From Streptomyces luteolus (GTDB lineage Bacteria; Actinomycetota; Actinomycetes; Streptomycetales; Streptomycetaceae): 64,000 nucleotides of DNA. The stretch covers positions 160,719 to 224,718 of the forward strand of contig NZ_JASCIS010000009.1 in NCBI RefSeq assembly GCF_029968015.1, written 5' to 3'. The notes beneath the pieces are model-generated. The model was given only the letters and a program-made list of their open reading frames with translations. It did no database searches and was not told the DNA's origin. Numbering within the stretch: position 1 is the stretch's first letter; the number at the start of each line of letters is the position of its first letter. This document shows, piece after piece, positions 49,526 through 57,927 of this stretch. The position numbers and the translations under genes are program-made.

Positions 49526-50689
49526 CTACGCGTCGGCCACCGAGTCGAACTCCACCTCGTCCCGGGCAACCCCCTGCGCGTCCGCGTCGACCGAGCGGCG
49601 CAGGGCCTCGTGGAGTTTGGCGGGGGTGAGGACGCCCAGGAAGCGGGCGCCGTCGAGGACCGCGACCCAGCCCGCGTCGTGCTGGAGCATCACACCGAAG
49701 GCCTGCTTGAGCGGGGCGCCCACCGGGACCCAGGAGTTCATCCGGTGCGCGAGCTCGCCGACCGTGCCCCCGTCGCCCGCGAGCGCCAGCTCGTCCACGC
49801 CCGCCCAGCCGTGCAGCTCGCCCGCCTCGTCCAGGACGACCGTCCAGCGCGCACCCTCGGCGCGCAGCCGTGCCGCGGCCTCGGCGGCCGGTTCGCCGAC
49901 CCGCGCGATCGGCGGCTCCTCCAGGTCGTCCGCCTCGATCTCCGTCACCGAGAGCCGCTTCAGGCCCCGGTCGGCGCCCACGAACTCCGCGACGTACGGC
50001 GTGGCCGGGGTGCCGAGTACGGCGCCGGGGGTGTCGAACTGCTCGATACGGCCCTGCCCGTACACCGCGATGCGGTCGCCGAGGCGGACGGCCTCCTCGA
50101 TGTCGTGCGTGACGAGGAGCACCGTCTTGCGCACCCTGGCCTGCATCTTCAGGAACTCGTCCTGCAACTGCTCGCGCACCACCGGGTCGACCGCGCCGAA
50201 CGGCTCGTCCATCAGGAGCACCGGCGGGTCCGCGGCGAGCGCCCGCGCCACGCCGACCCGCTGCCGCTGCCCGCCGGAGAGCTGCTGCGGATAGCGTGAG
50301 CCGTACGTCTGCGGGTCCAGGCCCACCAGGTCGAGGAGTTCGGCGGCGCGGGCCCGCGCCTTGGACCGCTTCCAGCCGATCAGGGCGGGCACCGTCGCCG
50401 TGTTGTCGAGGATCGTGCGGTGCGGGAAGAGGCCCACCTGCTGGATGACGTAACCGATCCGGCGCCGCAGCCGCACCGGGTCGACCGTCGAGATGTCCTC
50501 ACCGTCGACGTGGATCCGGCCCGAGGTCGGCTCGATCAGGCGGTTGACCATCATCATCGTGGTCGTCTTGCCGCAGCCCGACGGGCCGACGAGCGTGACC
50601 AGTTCGCCCTCGCCGACCTCGAACGACAGGTCGTCCACGGCCACCGTGCCGTCCGGGTAGCGCTTCGTGACGTGCTCGAACCGGATCAT
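49526..50689 (-). CDS. Betaine/choline-type ABC importer ATPase with CBS domains
   Basis: A 387-residue OpuCA-like ATPase: Walker A GPSGCGKTTTMMMVNRL, Q-loop VIQQVGLFPHRT, signature LSGGQRQRVGVARALAADPP, Walker B VLLMDEPFGAVDP, H-loop LLVTHD. The C-terminal ~130 residues form a CBS pair (EPAAEAAARLRAEGARWTVV, VPVGAPLKQAFGVMLQHDAG) that in OpuA senses ionic strength. The ATG at 50689 gives the family start MIRFEHV; a GTG at 50698 overlaps the lutC stop (GTGA). It is the last gene of the lut operon and faces the permease/binding-protein genes, which lack an ATPase. Confidence 0.9.
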   Translation of the reverse strand: MIRFEHVTKRYPDGTVAVDDLSFEVGEGELVTLVGPSGCGKTTTMMMVNRLIEPTSGRIHVDGEDISTVDPVRLRRRIGYVIQQVGLFPHRTILDNTATVPALIGWKRSKARARAAELLDLVGLDPQTYGSRYPQQLSGGQRQRVGVARALAADPPVLLMDEPFGAVDPVVREQLQDEFLKMQARVRKTVLLVTHDIEEAVRLGDRIAVYGQGRIEQFDTPGAVLGTPATPYVAEFVGADRGLKRLSVTEIEADDLEEPPIARVGEPAAEAAARLRAEGARWTVVLDEAGELHGWAGVDELALAGDGGTVGELAHRMNSWVPVGAPLKQAFGVMLQHDAGWVAVLDGARFLGVLTPAKLHEALRRSVDADAQGVARDEVEFDSVADA

Positions 50690-50694
50690 GCCCT

Positions 50695-51351
50695 TCACGC
50701 TAACCGCGCGGATCCGCCCTCGCTCAGCAGAACCACCTCCAGGGTGCGCGGCCCGTGCACCCCCTCCACCCGGTCCAGCTCGATGTCGCTGGTCGCGGAA
50801 GGGCCGGAGATCCAGGTCAGCGGGCGCCCCGGATCGAGCCGCCGCAGCGCCTGCGGCACGGACGACACGACCTGCCCGGGGACGCGTACGACACAGATGT
50901 GGTGGTCCGGCACGAGCGTGATGCGGCGGCGGCCCTGGTCGGGGGAGCCGTCCAGGACGATCGTGCCGGTCTCCGCGATGGCGACCGCGCAGCCCGTGAC
51001 CACACTGTCCACGGCGTCCAGCTCCTGCGGCGTCAGCTCGGCCCGGTCCGCCACGCGCGCGAGATCCCCGGCCGTCTCCAGCCACGACGCGTCCAGCCCC
51101 GGCGGTACGAGGACACTGCGGGCGCCGCGCTCGGACAGCAGCCGCCTCAGCAGCTGCGCGAGCCCGTCCGCGTCGGCGCGGTGCACGATCGCCCGGTAGT
51201 CGGCGAGGTTCTCCGCGAGCAGGTCGACGGTCTCCTCGGTACTGCGAGAGCCGTGCTCCACGAGATACGTACGGTCCACGGACTCCTCGACGGCAGGTGT
51301 GCCGCTCAGCGCCCGCCGGACCCGGTTCAGGATCACATCCCTGCTGCTCAC
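50695..51351 (-). CDS. lutC: Lactate utilization protein C
   Basis: A 218-residue LutC/YkgG-family (DUF162) subunit: SSRDVILNRVRRAL, AIAETGTIVLDGSPDQGRRR, ITLVPDHHICVVRVPGQVV and WISGPSATSDIELDRVEGVH are conserved. It acts with LutA and LutB in oxidising L-lactate to pyruvate. The GTG start overlaps the lutB stop. The second-last codon is TTA (50701-50703), the rarest Streptomyces codon, read by the developmentally controlled bldA tRNA; it is the only in-frame TTA I noticed in this window, and may tie complete translation, and coupled translation of the ATPase gene, to development. Confidence 0.93.
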   Translation of the reverse strand: MSSRDVILNRVRRALSGTPAVEESVDRTYLVEHGSRSTEETVDLLAENLADYRAIVHRADADGLAQLLRRLLSERGARSVLVPPGLDASWLETAGDLARVADRAELTPQELDAVDSVVTGCAVAIAETGTIVLDGSPDQGRRRITLVPDHHICVVRVPGQVVSSVPQALRRLDPGRPLTWISGPSATSDIELDRVEGVHGPRTLEVVLLSEGGSARLA

Positions 51352-52841
51352 TTCTCCGCGTCCTTCCCGCCGCGCGTGCGCAGCCACCAGTCCCGGAACG
51401 GCTCCGCCGGCACCTTCGGCAGCTCGCGGCTGTCGCTCCACGCCCGGCCGGGGCCCGGCAGGCGGCGCGGATGGAAGCGGCGGGTGCGGGCGGCCAGGCG
51501 CTGGCCCGCGGCGAGCGTGCCGGGACGCGTGAAGGCGAACGCGGCGGCCCGCATCGCCGCCCGCTCGGCGGCATGCCCCTTCGCGGGCCGCAGCGTGACC
51601 TTGGCACCCCGCCGCGTCACGGGCCCGCCCTGCACGACCCGTTCCCGCAGATGCACGAGCACCTCGGGGATGTCGATCGCGACCGGGCACACGTCGTAGC
51701 AGGCCCCGCAGAGCGAGGAGGCGTACGGCAGGGACGCGTCGATCTCGCTTGCCGTGCCCCGGAGTTGGGGGCTGAGGATCGCCCCGATCGGGCCCGGGTA
51801 GACCGAGCCGTACGCATGCCCGCCGGCCCGCTCGTACACCGGGCAGACGTTCAGGCAGGCCGAGCAGCGGATGCAGCGCAGGGCCTGGCGGCCGACCTCG
51901 TCGGCGAGAGTGTCGCTGCGGCCGTTGTCGAGGAGGACGAGGTGGAAGGCCCGCGGGCCGTCGCCTTCCCCGGTGAGACCGTCCCTCGTCCCGGTCCACA
52001 TCGAGGTGTACGGGTTCATCCGCTCGGCGGTCGAGGAGCGCGGCAGGGTCTGCAGGAACACCTCCAGGTCCCGCCAGGTCGGCACCAGCTTCTCGATGCC
52101 CACGACCGAGATCAGCGTCTCGGGCAGCGTCAGGCACATCCGCCCATTGCCCTCGGACTCGACGACGACGAGCGTGCCGGTCTCGGCGACCATGAAGTTC
52201 GCCCCCGAGATCCCGACCTTGGCGCGCAGGAACTTCTCCCGCAGATGCAGCCGCGCCGCCTCCGCCAGTTCGGCCGGTGTGTCCGTGAGGCCGTCGGGCG
52301 CCGGGCGGCCCCACTCGCTCATGGTGCGGGCGAAGATGTCGCGGATCTCGCCGCGGTTGCGGTGGATCGCGGGGACCAGGATGTGACTGGGCCGGTCGTC
52401 CCCCAACTGCACGATCAGCTCGGCGAGATCGGTCTCGTACGCGGCGATGCCCTCGGCGGCGAGCGCTTCGTTGAGGCCGATCTCCTGCGTGGCCATCGAC
52501 TTGACCTTGACGACCTCGCGCTCGCCGGTCGCCCGTACGAGCCCCGCGACGATCCGGTTGGCCTCGTCCGCGTCGGCCGCCCAGTGCACGGTGCCGCCCG
52601 CCGCGGTCACCGCCTCCTCCAACTGCACCAGATAGTGGTCGAGTCGGCGGAGCGTACGGTCCTTGATCTGCCTGCCCGCCTCGCGCAGCCGGGCCCAGTC
52701 CTCCAACTCGGCCACGGCCTTGGCGCGCTTGGCCCGGATGGTGTGCGTGGCGTGCCGCAGATTGCCGCGCAGGGTCGTGTCCCGCACGGCGTCGCGCGCG
52801 GCCTCCGGGAAGGCGGGCATGCCAACGAATGTGCCGCTCAT
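51348..52841 (-). CDS. lutB: Lactate utilization iron-sulfur protein B
   Basis: A 497-residue protein with the LutB N-terminal DUF162-like domain (VKVKSMATQEIGLNEALAAE, GISGANFMVAETGTLVVVES) and two 4Fe-4S motifs, CIRCSACLNVCP and CGACYDVCP, near residues 320-380, then the LutB C-terminal region (EPFRDWWLRTRGG). It transfers electrons in the LutABC complex. ATGA overlaps link lutA-lutB and lutB-lutC. Confidence 0.94.
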   Translation of the reverse strand: MSGTFVGMPAFPEAARDAVRDTTLRGNLRHATHTIRAKRAKAVAELEDWARLREAGRQIKDRTLRRLDHYLVQLEEAVTAAGGTVHWAADADEANRIVAGLVRATGEREVVKVKSMATQEIGLNEALAAEGIAAYETDLAELIVQLGDDRPSHILVPAIHRNRGEIRDIFARTMSEWGRPAPDGLTDTPAELAEAARLHLREKFLRAKVGISGANFMVAETGTLVVVESEGNGRMCLTLPETLISVVGIEKLVPTWRDLEVFLQTLPRSSTAERMNPYTSMWTGTRDGLTGEGDGPRAFHLVLLDNGRSDTLADEVGRQALRCIRCSACLNVCPVYERAGGHAYGSVYPGPIGAILSPQLRGTASEIDASLPYASSLCGACYDVCPVAIDIPEVLVHLRERVVQGGPVTRRGAKVTLRPAKGHAAERAAMRAAAFAFTRPGTLAAGQRLAARTRRFHPRRLPGPGRAWSDSRELPKVPAEPFRDWWLRTRGGKDAEK

Positions 52842-53593
52842 ACGAGTTGCTCCTCCTCCGTGCTCGCCAGGATCTCCGCGAGGTGCACCGGCCGCATCGC
52901 GCTGTCCAGGCGGGCCAGCGTGCCGCCGATGTGCATCAGGCAGGAGTTGTCCGCCGCGCACAGCACCCCGGCGCCGGTGGACTCGGCGGCCCGCACCTTG
53001 TCGAGCCCCATCGCCGCCGACACGTCGGGGTTCTTCACGGAGAACGTCCCGCCGAAGCCGCAGCACTCGTCGGCGCCCGGCAGCTCGACCAGATCGAGCC
53101 CCTTCACCTGCGCGAGCAGCCGCGTCGGCCGCTCCCCGAGGCCGAGCGAGCGCAGCCCGTGGCAGGTCGGGTGGTACGTCACCCTGTGCGGGTAGTACGC
53201 GTCGACGTCCGTCACACCGAGCACGTCGACGAGGAACTCCGTCAGCTCGTACGTCTTCGGCACGACCGGCGCGAGCGCCGACGTCAGGGACGTGCCGCGG
53301 CCCTCCGCGCGGGCGCGTGCCCCCATGCGCGGGTACAGCTCCCGCACCATCGCCCCGCACGAGCCGGACGGCGTGACGACCGCGTCGTACCCGGCGAAGA
53401 CCTCCGCGAAGTGCCGGGCCAGCGGCTCGGCGCGGTGGCGGTAGCCGGTGTTGTAGTGCGCCTGGCCGCAGCAGGTCTGGCCCGCGGGGAAGTCGACATC
53501 GACGCCGAGCCGCTCCAGGAGCTTCACCACCGCCCGGCCCGTATCCGGATAGAGCGTGTCGTTGACGCAGGTCAGGAACAGGGCGACACGCAT
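52838..53593 (-). CDS. lutA: Lactate utilization protein A (cysteine-rich CCG subunit)
   Basis: A 251-residue protein with two CCG domains: PAGQTCCGQAHYNTGY with SGSCGAMV, and YHPTCHGLRSLG with ADECCGFGGTFSVKNP, which bind iron-sulfur clusters as in heterodisulfide reductase and GlcF subunits. First gene of the operon; the ATG at 53593 follows a GGAAGGAG site. No LutR-type regulator is adjacent, so control lies elsewhere. Confidence 0.94.
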   Translation of the reverse strand: MRVALFLTCVNDTLYPDTGRAVVKLLERLGVDVDFPAGQTCCGQAHYNTGYRHRAEPLARHFAEVFAGYDAVVTPSGSCGAMVRELYPRMGARARAEGRGTSLTSALAPVVPKTYELTEFLVDVLGVTDVDAYYPHRVTYHPTCHGLRSLGLGERPTRLLAQVKGLDLVELPGADECCGFGGTFSVKNPDVSAAMGLDKVRAAESTGAGVLCAADNSCLMHIGGTLARLDSAMRPVHLAEILASTEEEQLV

Positions 53594-54475
53594 GCGTCTC
53601 CTTCCGCGACGATCATCGGATGGCGGCAGCGTACGCGGCCCGCACCGCCACGGGGAGCCCCGCGCCCCTCGGCTTGATACGTTTCACGAGCCCGGCGTGC
53701 CGGTTCCGCCGGCCCGGCTGCCGCCCCGGCCTCCGGGGGCTACCGGCCCTGGACCGCTTCGGGGCTCCGCCCCTGCTCCCCGGGCTGCCGCCCGTGAACC
53801 GACCCGGGCCTTCGCCCCTGAACCCCGATCGCCCTTCGGGCTCGTCCTCAAGCGCCGGACGGGCTGGATTGATCGCCGGGTGGGCTGGGTGATCACAGGA
53901 CGGCGCCTGGGTTGATTCGGACGGACTGGGTTGGTTGCTGGGCGGGTTGGGTTGATTCGGGCGCCTGGGTTGGTCGTTGGGCGGGTCGGGTTGACTCGGG
54001 CGCCTGGGTTGGTCGTTGGGCGGGTTGGGTTGACTCGGGCGGCCTGGATTGGTCGCTGGGCAGGCTGAATTGACTCGGGCAGGCTGGGTTGGTCGCTGGA
54101 CGGGCAGGATTGACTCGGACGGGCTGGATTGACCGCCGGGTGGGCTGAATTGATCCGGACTGGCTGGATCAACCAACCTGTTCAGGCCGGATTGGTCACC
54201 GGGCGGGCCGAATTGACCCGGACGGGCTGGCGGGAGGGGCCGAAGGTGGGCCCCGATAGGGGCGCGGGGAACTGCGCGATCGGCCACCACGGCGCTGCAG
54301 CCGAACGACCGCCTCCCAGCGGGGTCCAGGGGCGGCAGCCCTGGAAAGGGGGCCTGGGGGCGCAGCCCCGAGAGCCGTCCGCTGAGGACTTGAGGGAAGG
54401 GGCGGGGAGGGGAAAGACCAGCCCGCAAGGGCAACCGACAGCCCCCGCGCCGACGGCGCCGAATACCCTTCCCCC
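53594..54475. other. 882-base gap with repeat elements and a minisatellite
   Basis: No gene is supported; long open frames exist on the minus strand only because the repeat unit is a multiple of three. From 53690 come G/C hairpins and CTCAAGCGCCGGACGGGCTG (53847-53866), then the 39-bp array (53863-54230), then an inverse copy of the TCGTGGCTGG intergenic element (54258-54420) just before the deacetylase promoter. Confidence 0.75.
53863..54230. repeat. 39/40-bp degenerate minisatellite
   Basis: Eight to nine imperfect copies of a 39-40-base unit, e.g. at 53962-54000, 54001-54039, 54040-54079, 54080-54119 and 54120-54159, each like CGCCTGGGTTGGTCGTTGGG then CGGGTTGGGTTGACTCGGG. The first unit merges with the end of an intergenic element (GCCGGACGGGCTGGATTGAT), which looks like the seed of the expansion. 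Confidence 0.85.
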
Positions 54476-55210
54476 ATGACCGCTCAACTGACCCCCATGC
54501 CCGAAGACTGGCACCGCGCCCTCGCGATCGTCGCCCACCCGGACGACCTGGAGTACGGCTGCGCGGCCGCGGTCGCGCACTGGACGGACGGCGGCCGGGA
54601 CGTCACGTACGTCCTCGCGAGCCGCGGCGAGGCGGGCATCGACACCCTCCCGCCCGCCGAGTGCGCACCGCTGCGCGAGCGCGAACAGCGTGCCAGCGCC
54701 GCCGTCGTCGGCGTGGAGAACGTGGAGTTCCTCGGCCACCGGGACGGCGTGATCGAGTACGGCACGGCCCTGCGCCGTGACATCGCCGCCGCCGTACGCC
54801 GCCACCGCCCCGAGCTCGTCATCACCCTCAACCACCGCGAGTCCTGGGCCGGCGGCGCCTACTGGAACACGCCCGACCACGTCGCCGTGGGCCGCGCCGC
54901 CCTCGACGCCGTGGGCGACGCGGGCAACCGCTGGATCTTCCCGGAACTCACCGAGCAGGGCCTGGAGCCGTGGAACGGGGTGCGCTGGGTCGCGATCGCC
55001 GGTTCGGACAACCCGACGCACGCCCAGGACGCCGGTCCCGGCTACGAGCGCGGCGTGCGCTCGCTGCTCGAACACCGCGTGTACATCGAGGCGTTGACGG
55101 ACGAGGACCCGGAGGCGTACGCCCGGTCGATCCTCGACATGGGCACCTCGATGGTCGCGGAACGCTTCGGCGGGCGGCCCGCTGTCGGGTTCGAGGTCTT
55201 CAGCCGCTGA
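54476..55210 (+). CDS. PIG-L family (LmbE-like) deacetylase
   Basis: A 244-residue zinc hydrolase: ALAIVAHPDDLEYGCAAAVA with the AHPDD metal/catalytic motif, SRGEAGIDTLPPAE, and NHRESWAGGAYWNTPDHVAV with the third metal His. The family deacetylates GlcNAc-inositol (mycothiol), bacillithiol precursors or antibiotics; substrate here is unknown. A -10-like TACCCT (54464-54469) lies six bases before the ATG and there is no ribosome site, so a leaderless mRNA is likely. Confidence 0.87.
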   Translation: MTAQLTPMPEDWHRALAIVAHPDDLEYGCAAAVAHWTDGGRDVTYVLASRGEAGIDTLPPAECAPLREREQRASAAVVGVENVEFLGHRDGVIEYGTALRRDIAAAVRRHRPELVITLNHRESWAGGAYWNTPDHVAVGRAALDAVGDAGNRWIFPELTEQGLEPWNGVRWVAIAGSDNPTHAQDAGPGYERGVRSLLEHRVYIEALTDEDPEAYARSILDMGTSMVAERFGGRPAVGFEVFSR

Positions 55211-55225
55211 GCCCCGACCGCTAAC

Positions 55226-55240
55226 CTGACGCCCCGTCAG
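55226..55240. promoter_or_regulatory. Palindrome before enoyl-CoA hydratase
   Basis: CTGACGCCCCGTCAG has perfect CTGACG/CGTCAG arms. It follows a -10-like TAACCT and lies 30 bases before the hydratase start, a plausible TetR-type operator for an acyl-CoA gene. Confidence 0.5.
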
Positions 55241-55270
55241 TGTCAGGCTGGGCAGGCGAGGGGGCTGGGC

Positions 55271-56104
55271 GTGATCGACACCATCGGCACCGACATCCCG
55301 GAGGGTGAGGACCGGCTGCGCCTCGACATCGAGGACGGCATCGGCGTCCTCACCCTCTGCCGTCCGCGTCAACTCAACGGCTGGAGCTGGGAGTCGACCC
55401 GGCAGCTCGGCCTGATGGCGGACCGCATCCGCTTCGACGACCGGATCCGGGCGGTGCTGCTGCGCGCCGAGGGGCGGGCGTTCTGCGCGGGCATCGACGT
55501 CACGGCGCCCGGCGGCGCGATCACCGGCCGCTCCCCGGCGGAGCGCACCCGCAACTACTACGAGGGCATCCGCTGGGTGCACGAGCGCTTCGCCGACTTC
55601 GCCACGCTGCCGCAGCCCATCGTCGCCGCCGTGCAGGGCTACTGCCTCGGCTTCGGCTTCGAGCTTGCCCTGATGGCCGACGTCAGGGTCGCCGCCGCCG
55701 ACGCCGTGTTCGCCCTGCCCGAGGCGCAGCTCGGGGTCGCCGTGGACGCGGGCGGCGATCTGCGCATCGCCCGCGAGGCGGGCGCGGGCTGGGCGAAGCT
55801 CCTCGCACTGACCGGCCGCCGGATCGACGCGGCGACGGCCGAACGTCTCCACCTGGTCCAACTCGTCGTATCAGCAGCGGAGTTGGAGCAGAGCGCCCGC
55901 GCCGCCGTCACCGAGATCGCCGCCAACGCCCCGCTCGCCGTGCAGGGCATCAAACGCGACATCGACGCCTTCGCCGACGCGGGCCTCGCCGCCGCCCTCG
56001 ACCGTACGGCGATGTCCGCCGCCGTCACCCTCACCTCCCAGGACTCCCGCGAGGGGTACGCGGCGAAGGCGGCCCGCAGGGCGCCGAAGTTCGACGGCAC
56101 CTGA
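55271..56104 (+). CDS. Enoyl-CoA hydratase/isomerase family protein
   Basis: A 277-residue crotonase: RPRQLNGWSWESTRQLGLMA, GRAFCAGIDVTAPGGAITGR and VQGYCLGFGFELALMADVRV form the CoA and oxyanion sites, and ALPEAQLGVAVDAGGDLRI carries one catalytic Glu and the usual Asp. It would hydrate or isomerise enoyl-CoA. GTG 55271 follows GAGGGG. It converges on the SDR gene with a 4-base gap; a partner in the same pathway is plausible since the SDR resembles 2,4-dienoyl-CoA reductases. Confidence 0.9.
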   Translation: MIDTIGTDIPEGEDRLRLDIEDGIGVLTLCRPRQLNGWSWESTRQLGLMADRIRFDDRIRAVLLRAEGRAFCAGIDVTAPGGAITGRSPAERTRNYYEGIRWVHERFADFATLPQPIVAAVQGYCLGFGFELALMADVRVAAADAVFALPEAQLGVAVDAGGDLRIAREAGAGWAKLLALTGRRIDAATAERLHLVQLVVSAAELEQSARAAVTEIAANAPLAVQGIKRDIDAFADAGLAAALDRTAMSAAVTLTSQDSREGYAAKAARRAPKFDGT

Positions 56105-56108
56105 CCCG

Positions 56109-57059
56109 TCAGGGCGCCAACGGCCCCTGCCCCAAGGGTCCTTGCCCCAACGGCCCCTGCCCCCACGGCCCCTGCCCCAACGGCCCCCGCCCCAACTGCT
56201 CCCGCACCGGCACCACCGGCGCCGCCACGACGTCCCGGCGCTGCCAGTTGGCGCCGTCCACCACCAGCGTGTGCCCGCTGATGAACCGTGCGTACGGTGA
56301 AGCCAGGAACGTCGCCGCCCAGCCCAGCTCGCGCGGCGCACCCACCCGCAGAGCCGGCTGCCTGCGGTCCCGGTCGTCGCGCGCGCCCTCCAGGCCCGCC
56401 CGGATGTCTGCCGTCATGTCCTCGTGCGGCATCAGCCCGGGCACGAGCCCGTTCACCCGCAGCCCGTACGGGCCCCACTCCACCGCCAGCGTCTCCACCA
56501 GGTTCTTCACCCCCGCCTTCGCCGCGGCACTGTGCGCGAAGCCCGGCCCGCCCGTCCACGCGTACGAGGCACCCACGGCGACGATCGACGCGGGTGTGCC
56601 CGCGGCGAGGTGGCGGCGGCCGAACTCGCGGGTCATGTAGAAGGTGCCGTTGAGCGTGATGTCGACGACGGCACGCCAGGCGCCCGGCGACATGTCCTCG
56701 GCGGGCACGGGGAAGTTCGCGGCGGCGTTGTTGACCAGCACGTCCGGAAGCCCGAGCGCCCCCTCGGCCGTGTCGAGGGCCGCGCCGATCTGCTCCGGTT
56801 CCCGGATGTCGCACTGAAGGGCCGCCACCTTGCCGCCCAGTGCGGACAGTTCGGCCGCGGCGGGGTCCAAGTGCTCCGGCTTACGGCTGGCGATCACCAG
56901 GTCCGCGCCCAGCCGGGCGAACTCGGCGGCGATCGCCTTGCCGAGCCCGGTGCCGCCACCGGTCACGAGCACCGTGCAGCCGTCGTACGTACCGGGCGGC
57001 AGGGCGCTCGCGCCCAGCGGAGGAGGAGCGGGCAGGCCGGGCAGCGCGGAGTCCGTCAT
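56109..57059 (-). CDS. SDR, 2,4-dienoyl-CoA reductase-like
   Basis: A 316-residue SDR: VLVTGGGTGLGKAIAAEFAR, LVNNAAANFPVPAEDMSPGA, then VGASYAWTGGPGFAHSAAAK, where the classical Tyr is replaced by His before the AxxK motif, as in 2,4-dienoyl-CoA reductases. VETLAVEWGPYGLRVNGLVP follows. These enzymes remove double bonds in unsaturated-fatty-acid oxidation. The C-terminal ~25 residues (GPLGQGPWGQGPLGQGPLGQ) come from a 15-bp repeat and extend past the normal SDR end. Confidence 0.85.
   Translation of the reverse strand: MTDSALPGLPAPPPLGASALPPGTYDGCTVLVTGGGTGLGKAIAAEFARLGADLVIASRKPEHLDPAAAELSALGGKVAALQCDIREPEQIGAALDTAEGALGLPDVLVNNAAANFPVPAEDMSPGAWRAVVDITLNGTFYMTREFGRRHLAAGTPASIVAVGASYAWTGGPGFAHSAAAKAGVKNLVETLAVEWGPYGLRVNGLVPGLMPHEDMTADIRAGLEGARDDRDRRQPALRVGAPRELGWAATFLASPYARFISGHTLVVDGANWQRRDVVAAPVVPVREQLGRGPLGQGPWGQGPLGQGPLGQGPLAP
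56117..56191. repeat. 15-bp in-frame repeat at the SDR 3' end
   Basis: Five copies of CCAACGGCCCCTGCC with a few changes, just inside the SDR stop at 56109; in frame (five residues per unit) on the minus strand. Confidence 0.92.
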
Positions 57060-57133
57060 GGCGGCATGGATAACGGTCCGCCGCGCAAAGGTCCAGGGTC
57101 TTGCGCGCCCGCTCTCTTCCCGGGCCCCGAAAT

Positions 57134-57240
57134 GGGCGCGGGGAACTGCGCGACCAGCCACGGCGGAGCGGCAGCCGAAATGGCGGCCTCCAAGTAGGTC
57201 CAGGGGAGGCAGCCCCTGAAAGGGGCCCGGGGGCTCGCCC
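57134..57240 (-). repeat. Conserved intergenic element, copy C
   Basis: On the minus strand this runs from GGGGGCTCGCCCC-like hairpins to CCGCCGTGGCTGGTCGCGCA and GTTCCCCGCGCCC, the same order as the copies at 28436-28575 and 54258-54420. It lies downstream of no gene end but between two divergent promoters. Confidence 0.7.
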
Positions 57241-57262
57241 CGCCCCCGTCAGAGCGGCTGTC

Positions 57263-57297
57263 TTGACAACATGGATTGCTGAAACTGCAATAGCCGC
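57263..57297 (+). promoter_or_regulatory. Strong promoter of the XRE-cupin gene, leaderless
   Basis: TTGACA (57263-57268), a 17-base spacer and TGCAAT (57286-57291); the ATG begins six bases after the -10, so it should coincide with the transcription start. A small inverted repeat ATTGC/GCAAT (57273-57291 region) overlaps the promoter and may be the regulator's own site. Confidence 0.75.
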
Positions 57298-57927
57298 ATG
57301 ACGCGCACAAGGCAGCACGACCCACACACCCACCAGCACGAGCCCACCCCCGAAGGGACCGAGGACGTCCTCGCCGAGGTCGGGCCCCGGCTGCGCCGGA
57401 TCCGCAAGGAGCGCGGGGCCACCCTCGCCGGGCTCTCCGAGGCCACCGGGATCTCCGTCAGCACCCTCTCGCGCCTGGAGTCCGGCAACCGCAAGCCCAG
57501 CCTCGAACTCCTGCTGCCCATCGCCCGCGCCCACCAGGTCCCGCTCGACGAACTGGTGGGCGCCCCGCCGGTCGGCGACCCGCGCGTACGGGCCAAGCCG
57601 ATCGTGCGCAACGGCCGCACGATGGTGCCGCTGACCCGCCAGCCCGGCGGCCTGCAGGCGTACAAGGTGGTGATCCCCCAGCTCGCGGAGGTGCCGGAGC
57701 AGCGCACGCACGAGGGGTACGAGTGGCTCTACGTCCTCTCCGGCAAGCTGCGCCTGCTGCTCGCCGACCACGACGTGGTGCTCGGCACCGGCGAGGCCGC
57801 CGAGTTCGACTGCCGCCTGCCGCACTGGTTCGGCCCGGCGGGCGACGGCGGCGTGGAGTTCCTCAGCCTCTTCGGCCCGCAGGGCGAGCGGATGCACGTA
57901 CGGGCCAAGCCGTCCGCGAAGAAGTAG
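57298..57927 (+). CDS. XRE-family regulator with cupin domain
   Basis: A 209-residue protein: N-terminal helix-turn-helix (LRRIRKERGATLAGLSEATG, ISVSTLSRLESGNRKPSLEL) and a C-terminal cupin (TRQPGGLQAYKVVIPQLAEV, EWLYVLSGKLRLLLADHDVV, EFDCRLPHWFGPAG). Such regulators sense small molecules or metals in the cupin. It is divergent from the SDR gene and may control it or the downstream quinone reductase. The ATG has no ribosome site but an ideal leaderless promoter. The stop lies in a 12-bp repeat. Confidence 0.9.
   Translation: MTRTRQHDPHTHQHEPTPEGTEDVLAEVGPRLRRIRKERGATLAGLSEATGISVSTLSRLESGNRKPSLELLLPIARAHQVPLDELVGAPPVGDPRVRAKPIVRNGRTMVPLTRQPGGLQAYKVVIPQLAEVPEQRTHEGYEWLYVLSGKLRLLLADHDVVLGTGEAAEFDCRLPHWFGPAGDGGVEFLSLFGPQGERMHVRAKPSAKK

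Noticed and set aside
53613..54434. Long Pro/Asn-rich protein on the minus strand
   Set aside because: Frame is open only because the repeat unit is a multiple of three; no ribosome site, and composition follows the minisatellite.
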